DNA of 64,000 bases from an uncultured Ruegeria sp. (GTDB lineage: Bacteria; Pseudomonadota; Alphaproteobacteria; Rhodobacterales; Rhodobacteraceae): assembly GCF_947497005.1 (NCBI RefSeq), contig NZ_CANMFF010000022.1, forward strand, positions 1 to 64,000, written 5' to 3'. A program made the translations under genes and the position numbers. Shown here piece after piece: positions 44,484-54,383 of this stretch; the stretch's first letter is position 1, and the number at the start of each line of letters is the position of its first letter. The notes beneath the pieces were generated by a model, which saw only the letters and a program-made list of their open reading frames with translations, was not told the origin of the DNA and did no database searches.

Positions 44484-45305
44484 ATGAGCAAGCTGCATAT
44501 CAAGACGCAGGACGGTGTTGCTTCGGTGGTCATCGATAACCCGCCAGCAAATATATGGACGGTAGATGTCATCAATGAAATGAACGCTTTCATCCTGTCG
44601 CTGAAAGACGACAGGGAAACAAAGGCAGTCGTGTTCCACTCCGCGAACCCGCATTTCTTCGTTGCCCATCTTGATTTGAACACGATCAATGGCACTCCGG
44701 GCGGTCAGGCTGGGATCATCGAATTCAGCCACATGATCAGCAGAATCAAAGCCATGAAACAGGTGTCGATTGCCGTAGTGGACGGTATCGCGCGTGGCGG
44801 TGGCAATGAGTTTATCATGGCCTGCGATTTTGCTTACGGCACAGAAAATGCAGCCTTCGCGCAGCCTGAAATTGGGGTCAACATTCCAACCGGCGGTCAA
44901 GGCGCGGTGCAATTCGCCCGGCGCATGGGAAAAAACAAAGCATTGCAAGCTCTGCTGACAGGCGCGGATCTTTCGTCAGAGGAAGCTGAGGCGGTGAATG
45001 TCATAACCAAGTTTGTACCCAAATCGGAGGTAGATACGTTTCTCGATGGAATTCTTGGTGCGATCAGAAACTTGGAACTACGCGACATCGTCATGTACAA
45101 GGAGATTGTTGCGGTTTCGATCAGAGATGAAGCTGCGGGAGCAGAGCTTGAACTTCGTCATTTTCTTGAACGCGCTCGAGAAGAAAAAACGCAGGCGATC
45201 ATCAAGGCCTTTCTGAAGCACGGTGGTCAAACAGAGCGAGAGGCGACAGACTTTGCAGGGGTTTTTGCCGACACTGCCGCTGAGCTGTCCGGGTTGATGG
45301 CTTAA
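44484..45305 (+). CDS. Enoyl-CoA hydratase/isomerase family protein
   Basis: 273 residues from the ATG at 44484, preceded by taggag; the longer frame from 44394 has no such site. The crotonase fold is shown by VASVVIDNPPANIWTVDVINEM, IAVVDGIARGGGNEFIMACDFAYG (oxyanion-hole region) and FAQPEIGVNIPTGGQGAVQFARRMG. It probably acts on an acyl-CoA in beta-oxidation or a related route. The two usual hydratase glutamates are not both obvious, so isomerase or hydrolase activity is possible. Single gene under a divergent TetR regulator. Confidence 0.88.
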   Translation: MSKLHIKTQDGVASVVIDNPPANIWTVDVINEMNAFILSLKDDRETKAVVFHSANPHFFVAHLDLNTINGTPGGQAGIIEFSHMISRIKAMKQVSIAVVDGIARGGGNEFIMACDFAYGTENAAFAQPEIGVNIPTGGQGAVQFARRMGKNKALQALLTGADLSSEEAEAVNVITKFVPKSEVDTFLDGILGAIRNLELRDIVMYKEIVAVSIRDEAAGAELELRHFLERAREEKTQAIIKAFLKHGGQTEREATDFAGVFADTAAELSGLMA

Positions 45306-45926
45306 CTCTGTACAGTTACTTAAATGAAGTTCGATCATGGATGGTAACCTCATCCATGATCGAAACGAGGACGTTCGCAGCATCACAGGTTTTTGCGAGA
45401 ATGGGTTCACGCCTGCCAATCTCCGCGCTGCCGCAACCATCGGTACCATTTGGTTTGAGCAGTTCTAAACGTCGCGTCTGCAGCGAATGGCCGGTTTGAT
45501 GAAGCTGCACCGCAGCAGTTGGCCACGGGGCGAGGTCGGCTTTCGGCCGTTGACGCCTGTCGCGGCACCTCCATTATCGTGAGTTTGCAAAGTCCGCTAC
45601 CTGCGCATTGTTGCAATTGGGGCATCCCTGCTGCTTGATCAACTTACGTCACTTCCTTGCCTCTTTATGGAAGAGGGCAGAAGTGACGAATTGGCTTACG
45701 TGGGACAAATCAACAGGACAAGGAAATCCGGTCAGGACGTAGCGTTTGAGTTTACGCTCGATAGCGAGGTGCCGCCTACCTCCAGCTTATTGGGCCCCTC
45801 CTTGGAGACACAGAAAGACGGTCGTGGCCTCGGAAACATCAATAAAAATTCACACCTCGAACCATCGCATTTTTCACCTGTGCCTGCCGTCGGATTTTGC
45901 GGTGCAGCAAGGAAACTGTACTTTGA
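45306..45926. other. 621-bp gap with long hairpin
   Basis: No convincing gene; frames on both strands look random. At 45647-45688 there is a 42-nt hairpin: outer arms cgtcactt/aagtgacg and inner arms cctctt/aagagg around tatgg. It has no T-run. It may be a structured RNA element or part of a decayed mobile sequence. Confidence 0.45.
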
Positions 45927-46883
45927 CTACTCTGAGTTGGCTGAGATTATATTGGCAGTCATGTTCGAGATGGCACGCACAGCCTCCTTAGGAATTCCTC
46001 CCTCCCCAAGAAATCGTTCTTCATTTGAACTTGCGGCTGCAACAACACCCCATGGAGCCAAGTCTTGTGACTCCAAAAACACTGGGCAGGCAAAAGCTGA
46101 TCGCCAAAGCCAATTGTCATTCACCTCGGAAGTTGACGTCTCTCCAGACACTCCGCTTCTTTGTATTGATCCAACTTGATCACTTGAAACCTCGTTGTTC
46201 TCATTAAAACACCTTCCAATTAGGCCTTCGCCCGGCCGCATACTCGGGATAGATTCCAACGGTTTCTCAGGATCCGAAATGTGAGCAATCGGAACGAGCT
46301 CAATGGCAGTTTCGTCGGTGATGCTAGCTCTATAGACAACGATGGACCAATCTTCAGTGTCCTCAAACTCGAAAGAAGAGACAATTGTCGTACCGATAAA
46401 CTGAAATAGAACGTTTACAACCTCCTCATCTGAGCGCGTTCGATCAAAGTGATGTATCTGGCCCGCAAGGTTTCCTCCCCACAAAGTAGCCAAATATAGG
46501 GAGGCCAATCCTTTTATTGATCGTTCTTGTTGCTCGGCGCTATGCGCTGATTGAATCGCTTCTACAATGCGATCAATATCATGGCGCAGAATTATTGTTG
46601 GGGCGCTTTCACCGTAAAGTACCCAATTCATGTCTTCGTCGGACCACTCCAAGGCTTGCCCAATTAGTCCCAAAGTTTGACTCGTAATTTTGTGGCCGCC
46701 CGTCCCAGAGAGGTATCGGTTCAGTGTAGAAACACTACCTTTGTGCCACCCGTTGATCTTCAACATTCTGTCCCTCAATTGCTCAACACTAAGTGCGAGT
46801 CGGGCCATGTCGCGAACCATCAATCTGGCTAGGCGGGGGTAAAGTTCGGGGTCAGTGAGCGGATTTGACGGTTTTTGGTCCAT
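45927..46883 (-). CDS. HTH-GAF-type regulatory protein
   Basis: 318 residues from the ATG at 46883 (MDQKPSNPLTDPELYPRLARL), which has a gaggcg site upstream; the longer frame to 47000 has an atypical start. Residues about 30-95 look like an XRE-type DNA-binding domain (LSVEQLRDRMLKINGW, GSVSTLNRYLSG, KITSQTLGLIGQALEWS). The C-terminal 150 residues resemble a GAF domain (MRPGEGLIGRCF, AFACPVF, WGVVAAASS). It probably senses a small molecule and binds DNA. The local target is unclear. Confidence 0.6.
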   Translation of the reverse strand: MDQKPSNPLTDPELYPRLARLMVRDMARLALSVEQLRDRMLKINGWHKGSVSTLNRYLSGTGGHKITSQTLGLIGQALEWSDEDMNWVLYGESAPTIILRHDIDRIVEAIQSAHSAEQQERSIKGLASLYLATLWGGNLAGQIHHFDRTRSDEEVVNVLFQFIGTTIVSSFEFEDTEDWSIVVYRASITDETAIELVPIAHISDPEKPLESIPSMRPGEGLIGRCFNENNEVSSDQVGSIQRSGVSGETSTSEVNDNWLWRSAFACPVFLESQDLAPWGVVAAASSNEERFLGEGGIPKEAVRAISNMTANIISANSE

Positions 46884-47828
46884 AACGCCTCGGATGAATT
46901 CTTGAAAGACTGGAGCAGCGCAGAAGCCCGTTCCGGAACGGCATTCAAACAGGAGCACTAGAATGCCGAAAGAAAATACCCGTTTCCCTCCGACCCGCAA
47001 GTGGCCTTACCTGGCGCTAGCCGTCATAACGGCTCTTAAGATGCTTGGAGTTTGCGACCTGGTTATTGGCGCCGCAACTACTCTTTGCTACTATTTACTT
47101 TGGCGGCAATGAAGCAAAATGCGCGGACCGCTGCCCGGTCCGCGCCCTCCAGCCGTCATCGCAGTTTCCCGCACCTCACTCTTGATCCCAATGCCAATGC
47201 CCGGGCGGCAGATGACATGCCACTGTCGTATCAGTGAGGCGCACAACCCGATGAAATGCACCACGCCGCAGTAAGTACCTGATTTCAAGACGCTACTACC
47301 TGTTTTCGTGGTTTTGCACCCCGTGCAGCGGCACCGAATATCGGCTCGAGCGCAACCATCGGGCCGGCCCAGCGTTCGATATTGGGGATCGGCTCACCTC
47401 TAGTTCGGGCCATCACCAATGAAGACAGCCATCGAAGCTGACGGGACATTCAAGCAGCATCGCTTCCCCTCAGACACCGTCCCTATCACCCTTTTTCAAT
47501 CCCCGGTGGATCGCGCGACCATGATCGCCCAAATGGCAAAACTCCTTGGCGAACATCCGCCTCGACCGCTTTTGTGAAGTTTGCGTGCATGTCTCGCTGC
47601 GCAGCAAACTTTTGTGTTCCTGACCAATTTTTCAGGATATTGATTGGAATCGGGCCTTTGGGGAAGGTTTACAGCACTTTGCAACCTGTTCGTCAGCCGT
47701 AATTGGATAAATCGTACAATTAAAAGACTAACTTCATCCAACAGCCATCGAAAGGTGGTCTATAAGGTGGTCTGAAGATATACAAATGCGCTTAAAATAT
47801 TGAATTGCATAAATATTTTGAATTTAGT
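46884..47828. other. 945-bp gap with hairpin and 12-bp-spaced repeats
   Basis: No gene is recognised. A 10-bp stem hairpin lies at 47121-47145 (gcgcggaccg-ctgcc-cggtccgcgc); on the minus strand it is followed by ATTTTG, a weak terminator-like form. At 47752-47760 and 47764-47772 aaggtggtc is repeated with 12-bp spacing, just beyond the 3' end of tRNA-Thr, resembling integrase arm sites. Confidence 0.45.
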
Positions 47829-47904
47829 TGGTGCCCCCACACGGACTCGAACCGCGGACCTACTGATTACAAATCAGTTGCTCTACCAGCTGAGCTATAG
47901 GGGC
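47829..47904 (-). tRNA. tRNA-Thr (TGT)
   Basis: Minus strand: acceptor GCCCCTA pairing with TGGGGGC, D arm, anticodon stem-loop CTGATTTGTAATCAG (anticodon TGT), T arm GGTTCGAGTCC and encoded CCA. Intact. Confidence 0.96.
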
Positions 47905-48080
47905 GCTAGCTGTCGATTACTTCCTCTGGCTGAGGACTTCAAGCCTCAATTTTAACCCAAACTTGGGGATTGCTCGATTTCCTGAGAAAGTGCAAATACG
48001 TACGGTTAATCCGTTGCAAACATCTCACTGGAAGTAGCGGGTGCGACTATGCAGAAAAGCCTGAGGACGAAGGAAACGAG

Positions 48081-48950
48081 ATGCAGGTTGCTATCCACGC
48101 CGGGGTGGCCTTTACGGATGAAGGGCTGGTGTCGTCGTCGCTTATGGCGAACAAGCGATCTTTGGCGGATTACAATACTGCAGCTTTGGGGCCGCGTCGA
48201 TCCCGTCAATTCGTCAAAGTGATATCTGACTCGATTTTGCAGGGCTCGCCCAACGCAGAAGTACGGAACAATCTGAATGGGCTTTTTACCGGAGATCAAA
48301 ATCCGGACCGATTAATTTTGTCGAGCGACAAGTTCTTTGGACCTAGGCGCACCGCGCTGCAACACGGTCAGATCTATCCATTTGCTGGAAAAAGAACGGC
48401 TTATACGGAATCTCTGCTTGATGGCGCTCAGGTCAAAGTGTTCGCAGGGTTAGTGAACCCGGGGATTTTTATTCCAAAGATCCTGATGTCCATCCACGAG
48501 GATCATCGACAGGACATTCTGGCCAGTACCGATTTAAGCTGCCTCAGCTGGCTGAGTATGATCGAAGACCTACGGGATCTTGCACCTCAGGTCCAACTGA
48601 CTCTGTGGGAGAATGAGCATTCTCCGCTGATTTGGGGGGATATCATCCGCACAATGGCCGGATTGCCTGATGGAGCTCCGGTTCATGATGAATTTGCCTT
48701 CCTGTCGTCCCTTCTGACGGAAACAGGACAACGGCATGTATTGGATATTGTGAGAAAAGGGGAAACCATCGATCCGAACAACCGCCGGGAAGAGATGGCA
48801 GGTGTTTTGGAAGAATACGCCCGCCCGGAGAAGATCGAAGAAGAACTCGATCTGCCTGGTTGGAATGCTGACGTAGTTGATGCGTTTACGGATCTTTATG
48901 AGCAGGATCTGGCCGCGATTCGGGCTATGCCGGACATTTGTGTTTTGTAA
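48081..48950 (+). CDS. Hypothetical protein
   Basis: 289 residues from the ATG at 48081, preceded by aaggaaa; the longer frame from 47970 runs towards the tRNA. The start MQVAIHAGVAFTDEGLVSSSL with a basic, then helical body recalls a conserved Roseobacter hypothetical family, but I cannot assign a function. No signal peptide or membrane helix. Single gene between tRNA-Thr and an IS3 remnant. Confidence 0.7.
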   Translation: MQVAIHAGVAFTDEGLVSSSLMANKRSLADYNTAALGPRRSRQFVKVISDSILQGSPNAEVRNNLNGLFTGDQNPDRLILSSDKFFGPRRTALQHGQIYPFAGKRTAYTESLLDGAQVKVFAGLVNPGIFIPKILMSIHEDHRQDILASTDLSCLSWLSMIEDLRDLAPQVQLTLWENEHSPLIWGDIIRTMAGLPDGAPVHDEFAFLSSLLTETGQRHVLDIVRKGETIDPNNRREEMAGVLEEYARPEKIEEELDLPGWNADVVDAFTDLYEQDLAAIRAMPDICVL

Positions 48951-48967
48951 ATCTGACCCCTTTGCAG

Positions 48968-49262
48968 CGCTGTCGCACACAAGATCAGCGATGACACATT
49001 CTACAAGTACAAAGCGAAGTCTGCCGGTATGAACATGCTGGATGCGAAAAAGTTACGGTCACCGGAGGATGAGAACAACGGTCTGAAACGAATCTTAGTG
49101 GGCGAAGGATCGAACAATGCCGCGCTACATCCGATGCAGAATGCCTTTATCCAGTCATTCAATGGCCGCTTTCGGGGCAAATGTTTGAACAAACACTTCT
49201 TTGCGCAGACACTGAGGTCAATTGTCAACCTGGACAAGCTGAGAAACCACTTGAAGCTCTAG
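48968..49262 (+). pseudogene. IS3-family remnant with internal deletion
   Basis: Carries the orfA end (KISDDTFYKYKAKSAGMNML, LEDEN-like SPEDENNGLKRIL) joined after about 49120 to an orfB C-terminal piece (NAFIQSFNGRFRGKCLN, the region around the last catalytic Glu, here Gln). The whole integrase core between them is missing, so it is a deleted, inactive copy. Confidence 0.8.
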
Positions 49263-49342
49263 CTTCTAAAGGCATTATTGTTATCCTTTGATTGCTGGGC
49301 TGTTGCGCCGGCAGAACATGATTGAAGATCTGGACCTGGACC

Positions 49343-49999
49343 ATGCTGACGAGACGCCATTTCATACAAACAACCACCGCGCTGTTTTCAGCGTCGGTAT
49401 CCAGCCCGCTGTTGGCTAATACTTGGCCAACGGGTTCGCAAAAATCTGCCTGGGACGCCCAGGTCACACCGCCTGGGTATGATGCCGCCACGACAAATCC
49501 TTGGGGAGTACACGAACGTTTTCTGCCACGACGGGTCACCGCGAATGATGGCCTAGTGCCTGGTGATATTCATGTCGATGCGGTAGCGCGGTATCTCTAT
49601 CATATCGAAGAGGGTGGCACGGCGATGCGTTATGGCGTCGCCATAGCGCGCGGAAATTTGTACGAGCCGGGAACGTATACGATCCGGCGCAAGGTTAAAT
49701 GGCCGCGTTGGACCCCAACAGCGTCCATGATCGAGCGCAATCCGGAGTATGCGCAATTCAGGGATGGGATGGATCCCGGGCCGACCAATGCGCTGGGGTC
49801 CCGAGCGCTTTATCTGTATGTTGGCAACCGCGACACCTACCTGAGGATCCATGGCACGCCGCAATCCCGAAGCATTGGCGGACGCGCCAGCTCAGGCTGC
49901 GTTCGCATGATCATGGCCCATATCAACGACCTCTATCCAACTGTAAAAGTGGGCTCGACTGCGTATTTGTATTCTGCCGAGGACACGGTTTCTGGCTGA
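49343..49999 (+). CDS. Exported L,D-transpeptidase (YkuD)
   Basis: 218 residues from the ATG at 49343 (MLTRRHFIQTTTALFSASVSSPLLA), a twin-arginine-type signal peptide. The catalytic block LRIHGTPQSRSIGGRASSGCVRM has the HG, S-x-GC-R-M motif of YkuD enzymes, with Cys as nucleophile. It should form 3-3 crosslinks or attach proteins to peptidoglycan in the periplasm. Roseobacters carry several such genes. It stands alone after an IS3 remnant. Confidence 0.93.
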   Translation: MLTRRHFIQTTTALFSASVSSPLLANTWPTGSQKSAWDAQVTPPGYDAATTNPWGVHERFLPRRVTANDGLVPGDIHVDAVARYLYHIEEGGTAMRYGVAIARGNLYEPGTYTIRRKVKWPRWTPTASMIERNPEYAQFRDGMDPGPTNALGSRALYLYVGNRDTYLRIHGTPQSRSIGGRASSGCVRMIMAHINDLYPTVKVGSTAYLYSAEDTVSG

Positions 50000-50038
50000 A
50001 AAGCGACACGGGATAGGGTGGTTATTGATCACCTGTCC

Positions 50039-50302
50039 TTACGCTTCACGCGCGGCGCAGATCTGGCCGCCACTTGTTGCGCGCAGGGGCACCAGCGTTG
50101 TTTCGACCGGTCCGCTGTAGTCATACCAATAGCAGTTGTCCTGCGGAACCAGTCGTGCCGTCGTCAAATCCTGTCCGGGTGCGGCCAGGGCGACAACGGT
50201 CTCGGGGAGGTTTCCTATCTTGTTTGCCGCATCAAACTGTGCCGAACACCCGGCAGCGATGGACAGCGCTGCAACAACAGCTAAGATTTTTTTGTTCTGC
50301 AT
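50039..50302 (-). CDS. Small putative lipoprotein
   Basis: 87 residues from the ATG at 50302: MQNKKILAVVAALSIAAGCSAQ is a lipoprotein signal with lipobox AAGC. The mature part (NCYWYDYSGPVETTLVPLRATSGGQICAA) contains two further Cys that could pair. No known domain. Convergent with the L,D-transpeptidase gene. Confidence 0.75.
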   Translation of the reverse strand: MQNKKILAVVAALSIAAGCSAQFDAANKIGNLPETVVALAAPGQDLTTARLVPQDNCYWYDYSGPVETTLVPLRATSGGQICAAREA

Positions 50303-51137
50303 GTAGCCATTTCCGACCGTTGTTTCGATTCGTTGCAGGAAAGGTCGCACTGGTGTTGATGGCCCGCAAGCTGCAATGGCGTTGGCATGTTCTGCAAGCC
50401 AGCACATATTTTGGAAATCTTCGACAATTTGGCCGCGAAACGCTGGTTGCTGTACGGCACAAACGATCTGAGACGAGGATCAATCCGGCAATCCAGCTAC
50501 CTGTAGATCACTGACAAACCTGTCCTCTGCCGTTTTAGTATCGTCAAGGGCACGGGACTGGCCGGCACTTAGCTGACGGTGAAAGTACTTTTCATCCTTT
50601 ACTGATCAGCGGTCAGTTATCAGCGGCAGAAGCTCAATGTACGCTTCAGGCCAGGAGAGATCATTGATGGCGGGCATTAACGACATTCGGCAGAAGAGCG
50701 CCAAAGTTTGTGTAGTCTGCACGGCCGCACTGTTTCATAGCATGATATACAAGCAAACCAGTGAACCAAGGCGTTTGAATAGACGGGCCAAGGTATTCTG
50801 CGAGACAATTTGAATTGCCCAGCGAGAGCCCAAAGGGTTGCAGGACGCGTGAAAGCCCGCTTTCGGAATATACAGCACTATGCATTTGAACGCGATCAAC
50901 GGCCGGTCTGGGCCACCCTTGCCATAGGGACCGGCGGCGCTGTGATTAGGGCGAACTTTGGCGCTTAAGCACTTGAAACTGGGCGGCAACCAGTTTCACC
51001 GCAAACGGTCATAGCCTTTATCAGGAAACACTCTTTTGCGCGGGTGACTATTCTGGGCTACAGTGTTCCGGCAAATATTGATCAAATATATGTTTGAAGA
51101 ACAGGATGTTAAGCAAACCCAGCCGGAGGGATTCCCC
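50303..51137. other. 835-bp gap without recognised gene
   Basis: Short frames on both strands show no recognisable protein. The last 15 bases contain the ribosome binding site of the papain-hydrolase gene. Nothing else is seen. Confidence 0.5.
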
Positions 51138-53096
51138 GTGAGCAAGCGCCCTACAAAATCACGCAAGTCCAAAAAAACAACTCCAAAGAAAGCAGTCGAT
51201 TCCTCCAAAACCCTTGATGCCGCTCCAAGACTGGCCAACAGGGTCCTCAATGTCCAACCGGACGCAACCGACTTGCGCGATCGCATCTATGAACCCGCTC
51301 TGCTTGACCTTGCCTTGAAGTTGGATCCGCCAGCAGCCGACATGAGCCCAATCCGAGATCAGGGTCAGGAAGGTGCCTGCACCGGTTTTGCACTCTCAAG
51401 CGCCATCACGTTGATGAACCGGGTCCGTCATCAACGCATCGATCCGACCGCCTTTGTTCCAATGGCAAGTCCCCGAATGCTGTATGAAATGGCCAAGATC
51501 AATGACGAGTGGCCAGGTGAGGACTATGAAGGCTCCAGCATTCGCGGAGCGCTCAAAGGCTTCTACAACAATGGGGCCTGCAGCGAAGACGTGGCCCCTT
51601 ATAAGGACGGTCAAAACAATTGGTTCCTCACCGTCAAACACGCCAAAGACGCCCGCAATATCGGCCTTGGCGCCTATTATCGTCTGCGCCCGGAAATAAT
51701 CGACTACCACGCCGCGCTCAATGAAGCTGGTGTGATTTACGTTTCCGCGCAAATCCATCGAGGATGGCAAAATCCGTCAAAAGGCGACATCAAGCCTTCT
51801 CATCTGACCGAAGGCGGTCACGCCTTCATCATTGTCGGCTATGACGATAGGGGGTTTCTCATTCAAAATTCATGGGGTGAGACCTGGGGTGGGTTCGGCG
51901 ATCGCTCCGGCATCGCCAGATGGCGCTATGAGGATTGGGCTGCCACCATCATGGACGCTTGGGTTCTGCGCCTTTCCGTGCCAACACCCGATGCCTTCGA
52001 TCTCACCGTAACCGAGCCGACGCCGGAAAGCGAAAGCCTCTTTGGCACGCAAAACGTTCGCGCCCCGCGCCACGAAGACATCATCGGTCACGTCATTCAT
52101 CTCGATGACGGCAAGCTTGTTGAAACCGGGAAATATCCGACACCGCTCACAACCATCAAAGAAACTGCCGACTTTCTTGCCGATGAAGCTGCAACTGCTG
52201 AACGTGGTTATCAACATCTGATGTTCTACGCCCATGGCGGGCTCAACAATTCAGCGGCCTCGGCGAACCGTGTGCGCAAAATGAAAGAAGTTTTCAAGCG
52301 AAACGGAATCTACCCCATTCACTTCATGTGGGAAACCGGCTTCTTTGAATCGCTCACCGACGTCATCTTCAATTCGCGCGATAAGGCAGAGGCCCGTGTC
52401 GGCGGGCTTTCTGACTTTTTCGATCGGGTGCTTGAATCCATTGCTCGGGGACCTGGGACAGCCGTTTGGCGCGATATGAAATGGGATGCCGACCAGAGCT
52501 TTAAAACTACCGGTGGAGGACGAAAGGCTCTCAAGGTTTTGCTCGACGGCAACTCAAAACGCTCTAGCCCCCTCAAGGTTCATCTGGTTGGCCACAGCGC
52601 CGGCTCTATCCTGATTGCCCATCTGCTAGAAGCAATGGACGTGATGAACCCGCTTAACACACCTGTGGAGTCCTGTTCTTTGATGGCCCCGGCTTGCACA
52701 GTCGATCTCTTCAAGAAAAGCTATCGCCCCCGGATCAGAAAACCCGGTGCTGCCTCGGGTGTCAAAAATCTCTTTCAGTACAATTTGATCGACCAGCGCG
52801 AACAGAATGACAGCGTAGGACCCTACAGGAAGTCGCTGTTGTATTTTGTCTCCAACGCCTTCGAGGATGAAAAGAAAATGCAGATTCTTGGTATGGAGAA
52901 ATTTGTCGATGAAGTGCCCATAAAATCCGGCCACACCATCCATTATGCAGGCCGTGCCCCCAGTATTACCGATAGTGAAACGCATGGCGGCTTCGACAAT
53001 GATCGCAAGACCATGAATGACATTCTCAAAAACATCCTGGGCAAAAAGCCAACCGCGGCCAAAAGCTTCCAGCCTGAAGATTTGACAGGGTACTAG
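51138..53096 (+). CDS. Papain-like peptidase fused to alpha/beta hydrolase
   Basis: 652 residues from the GTG at 51138, chosen for its ribosome binding site (ggaggg at 51125-51130); in-frame ATGs at 51063 and 51090 lack one. The basic Lys/Thr-rich N-terminus is followed by a C1-type peptidase: Cys81 in IRDQGQEGACTGFALSSA, His in EGGHAFIIVGYDD, Asn in IQNSWGETWGG. From about residue 330 an alpha/beta hydrolase follows (LMFYAHGGLNN, LVGHSAGS with Ser487). No signal peptide, so cytosolic. A protease joined to a lipase-like hydrolase parallels the separate hydrolase and trypsin genes of island 2. Single gene in an accessory region; possibly a conflict-system effector. Confidence 0.88.
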   Translation: MSKRPTKSRKSKKTTPKKAVDSSKTLDAAPRLANRVLNVQPDATDLRDRIYEPALLDLALKLDPPAADMSPIRDQGQEGACTGFALSSAITLMNRVRHQRIDPTAFVPMASPRMLYEMAKINDEWPGEDYEGSSIRGALKGFYNNGACSEDVAPYKDGQNNWFLTVKHAKDARNIGLGAYYRLRPEIIDYHAALNEAGVIYVSAQIHRGWQNPSKGDIKPSHLTEGGHAFIIVGYDDRGFLIQNSWGETWGGFGDRSGIARWRYEDWAATIMDAWVLRLSVPTPDAFDLTVTEPTPESESLFGTQNVRAPRHEDIIGHVIHLDDGKLVETGKYPTPLTTIKETADFLADEAATAERGYQHLMFYAHGGLNNSAASANRVRKMKEVFKRNGIYPIHFMWETGFFESLTDVIFNSRDKAEARVGGLSDFFDRVLESIARGPGTAVWRDMKWDADQSFKTTGGGRKALKVLLDGNSKRSSPLKVHLVGHSAGSILIAHLLEAMDVMNPLNTPVESCSLMAPACTVDLFKKSYRPRIRKPGAASGVKNLFQYNLIDQREQNDSVGPYRKSLLYFVSNAFEDEKKMQILGMEKFVDEVPIKSGHTIHYAGRAPSITDSETHGGFDNDRKTMNDILKNILGKKPTAAKSFQPEDLTGY

Positions 53097-53286
53097 GAAG
53101 ATTGGGCGTTCCGCAAAGCTTTTAGGATCTTGCAGTACACGAATAGTGACCGAACCGGAGGACTTTTGGAAAAGGACTGAATAAGAAAACAAATGGCGCG
53201 GTCAATTGCCTGTGGGGCAGCCGCAGAAAGCAGCACCCTGTTCCGGGCGATTTCGTTATTTCCTAAGGTCCGGGGCAAAAACGAAG

Positions 53287-53640
53287 GTCTACGCAGCAGA
53301 TATCCGGGACAAGATCGCAGCCTCTAAGCGCAAGGGTCTGTGGATGGGCGGGAATGTTCCGCTTGGGTATCAGGCGGATGGGCGAACGTTGAAAATCGAC
53401 GACAAAGAAGCTGAGACCATCAGGACGCTCTTTGATCGCTATCTGGAGCATCAGTCCATTCTTGATGTGAAAGAGCAGGCGGGGGCACTGGAGCTCCGTT
53501 CGCGCCGCCGGGAACGCCCGGGTGGGCGCGTGACAGGCGGTAAGTTCTTTGATCGCGAACACATCCATCATTTGATCAGCAATCCGATCTATGCCGGCCG
53601 AAGGGGGCGCGTGTCTGGTGGTTTCTTAGACCATTCCAAC
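53287..53640 (+). pseudogene. Large serine recombinase fragment
   Basis: IRDKIAASKRKGLWMGGNVPLGYQ, the Recombinase-domain body with IRTLFDRYLEH, and HIHHLISNPIYAGRRG identify the central part of a phage-type large serine recombinase. The N-terminal catalytic Ser domain and the C-terminal zinc-ribbon part are missing. It is a remnant of an integrated element next to tRNA-Gln. Confidence 0.88.
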
Positions 53641-53845
53641 ATTGCGCCTTGCAGCTCCGCAGGTTCGACAGCGATTTGAGGTTGATGGCCTTGTCCGCTT
53701 TGCTTCGAAAAATCGGTCAGTGGGATCTCTATGCCTGCAGAATGCGTACAAGTTTCGAATATCTTACACTTCCTCTCCAATGATCTCATCTGCCGTAGAC
53801 AGCATTCGGAGAAGCGCTTTGCGTAAATAGCTAACCTCAACTGAA

Positions 53846-54295
53846 ATGCAAACTTCGTCGCGACCGCATAGGGTTGGCATGCTGATTGCCCCGCCCGCTC
53901 ATGGTAAAACCGCAATAATCGCCGCGATATGTGCGTATGTTGCGATGGGGCGTCCTTTCGCTGGTCAGCGAATCCTACGCAATTCCGTGTATTACATCGC
54001 GCCTGAGGATGCGCAGGGTGTAATGGACCGCGCGTATGGTCACATAGTCGGCGTCCCCAAAGGAAGTCTGCCGTCTTATGTCGTTGATAAAGCGCCCGAT
54101 CTCCGCGACGAAAGTCACGTTTCGGGCATTGTCTCTGACGTGCGTAAGATGAAATCGAAATCCCAAACTGAACATGCTATCGTTGTCATAGATACACTGA
54201 AGGGACGTGAGTCTTGCTTCGCTCGGAGAGAAACAAGTTTGAGAGCCGGTTTGATTGTCCTTTTGTTTCCCCAATGGGGCTCTGGTTCACGTTAG
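53846..54295 (+). pseudogene. RepA-like AAA_25 ATPase fragment
   Basis: Encodes the start of a RepA/AAA_25 helicase-like ATPase of phages and plasmids: Walker A LIAPPAHGKT, then AAICAYVAMGRPFAG, YYIAPEDAQGVMDRAYGH and Walker B AIVVIDTLKG. After that, near 54205, the sequence is foreign and the C-terminal half is missing. It goes with the serine recombinase fragment as mobile-element debris. Confidence 0.8.
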
Positions 54296-54383
54296 CTGTA
54301 CGGCTCTCACGTGACAGCCGGGCAATCGTGCCAGCATCGATTTTAAACCGATCTACTGATTTTATTGAATTTTTCATGGAAAG

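Noticed and set aside
45667..46179. 170-codon plus-strand frame
   Set aside because: Its second half is antisense to the HTH-GAF gene and its first half shows no recognisable domain or ribosome binding site.
47121..47145. Hairpin as a Rho-independent terminator
   Set aside because: The stem is strong but no T-run follows on the plus strand and only a weak one on the minus strand, and no gene ends beside it.
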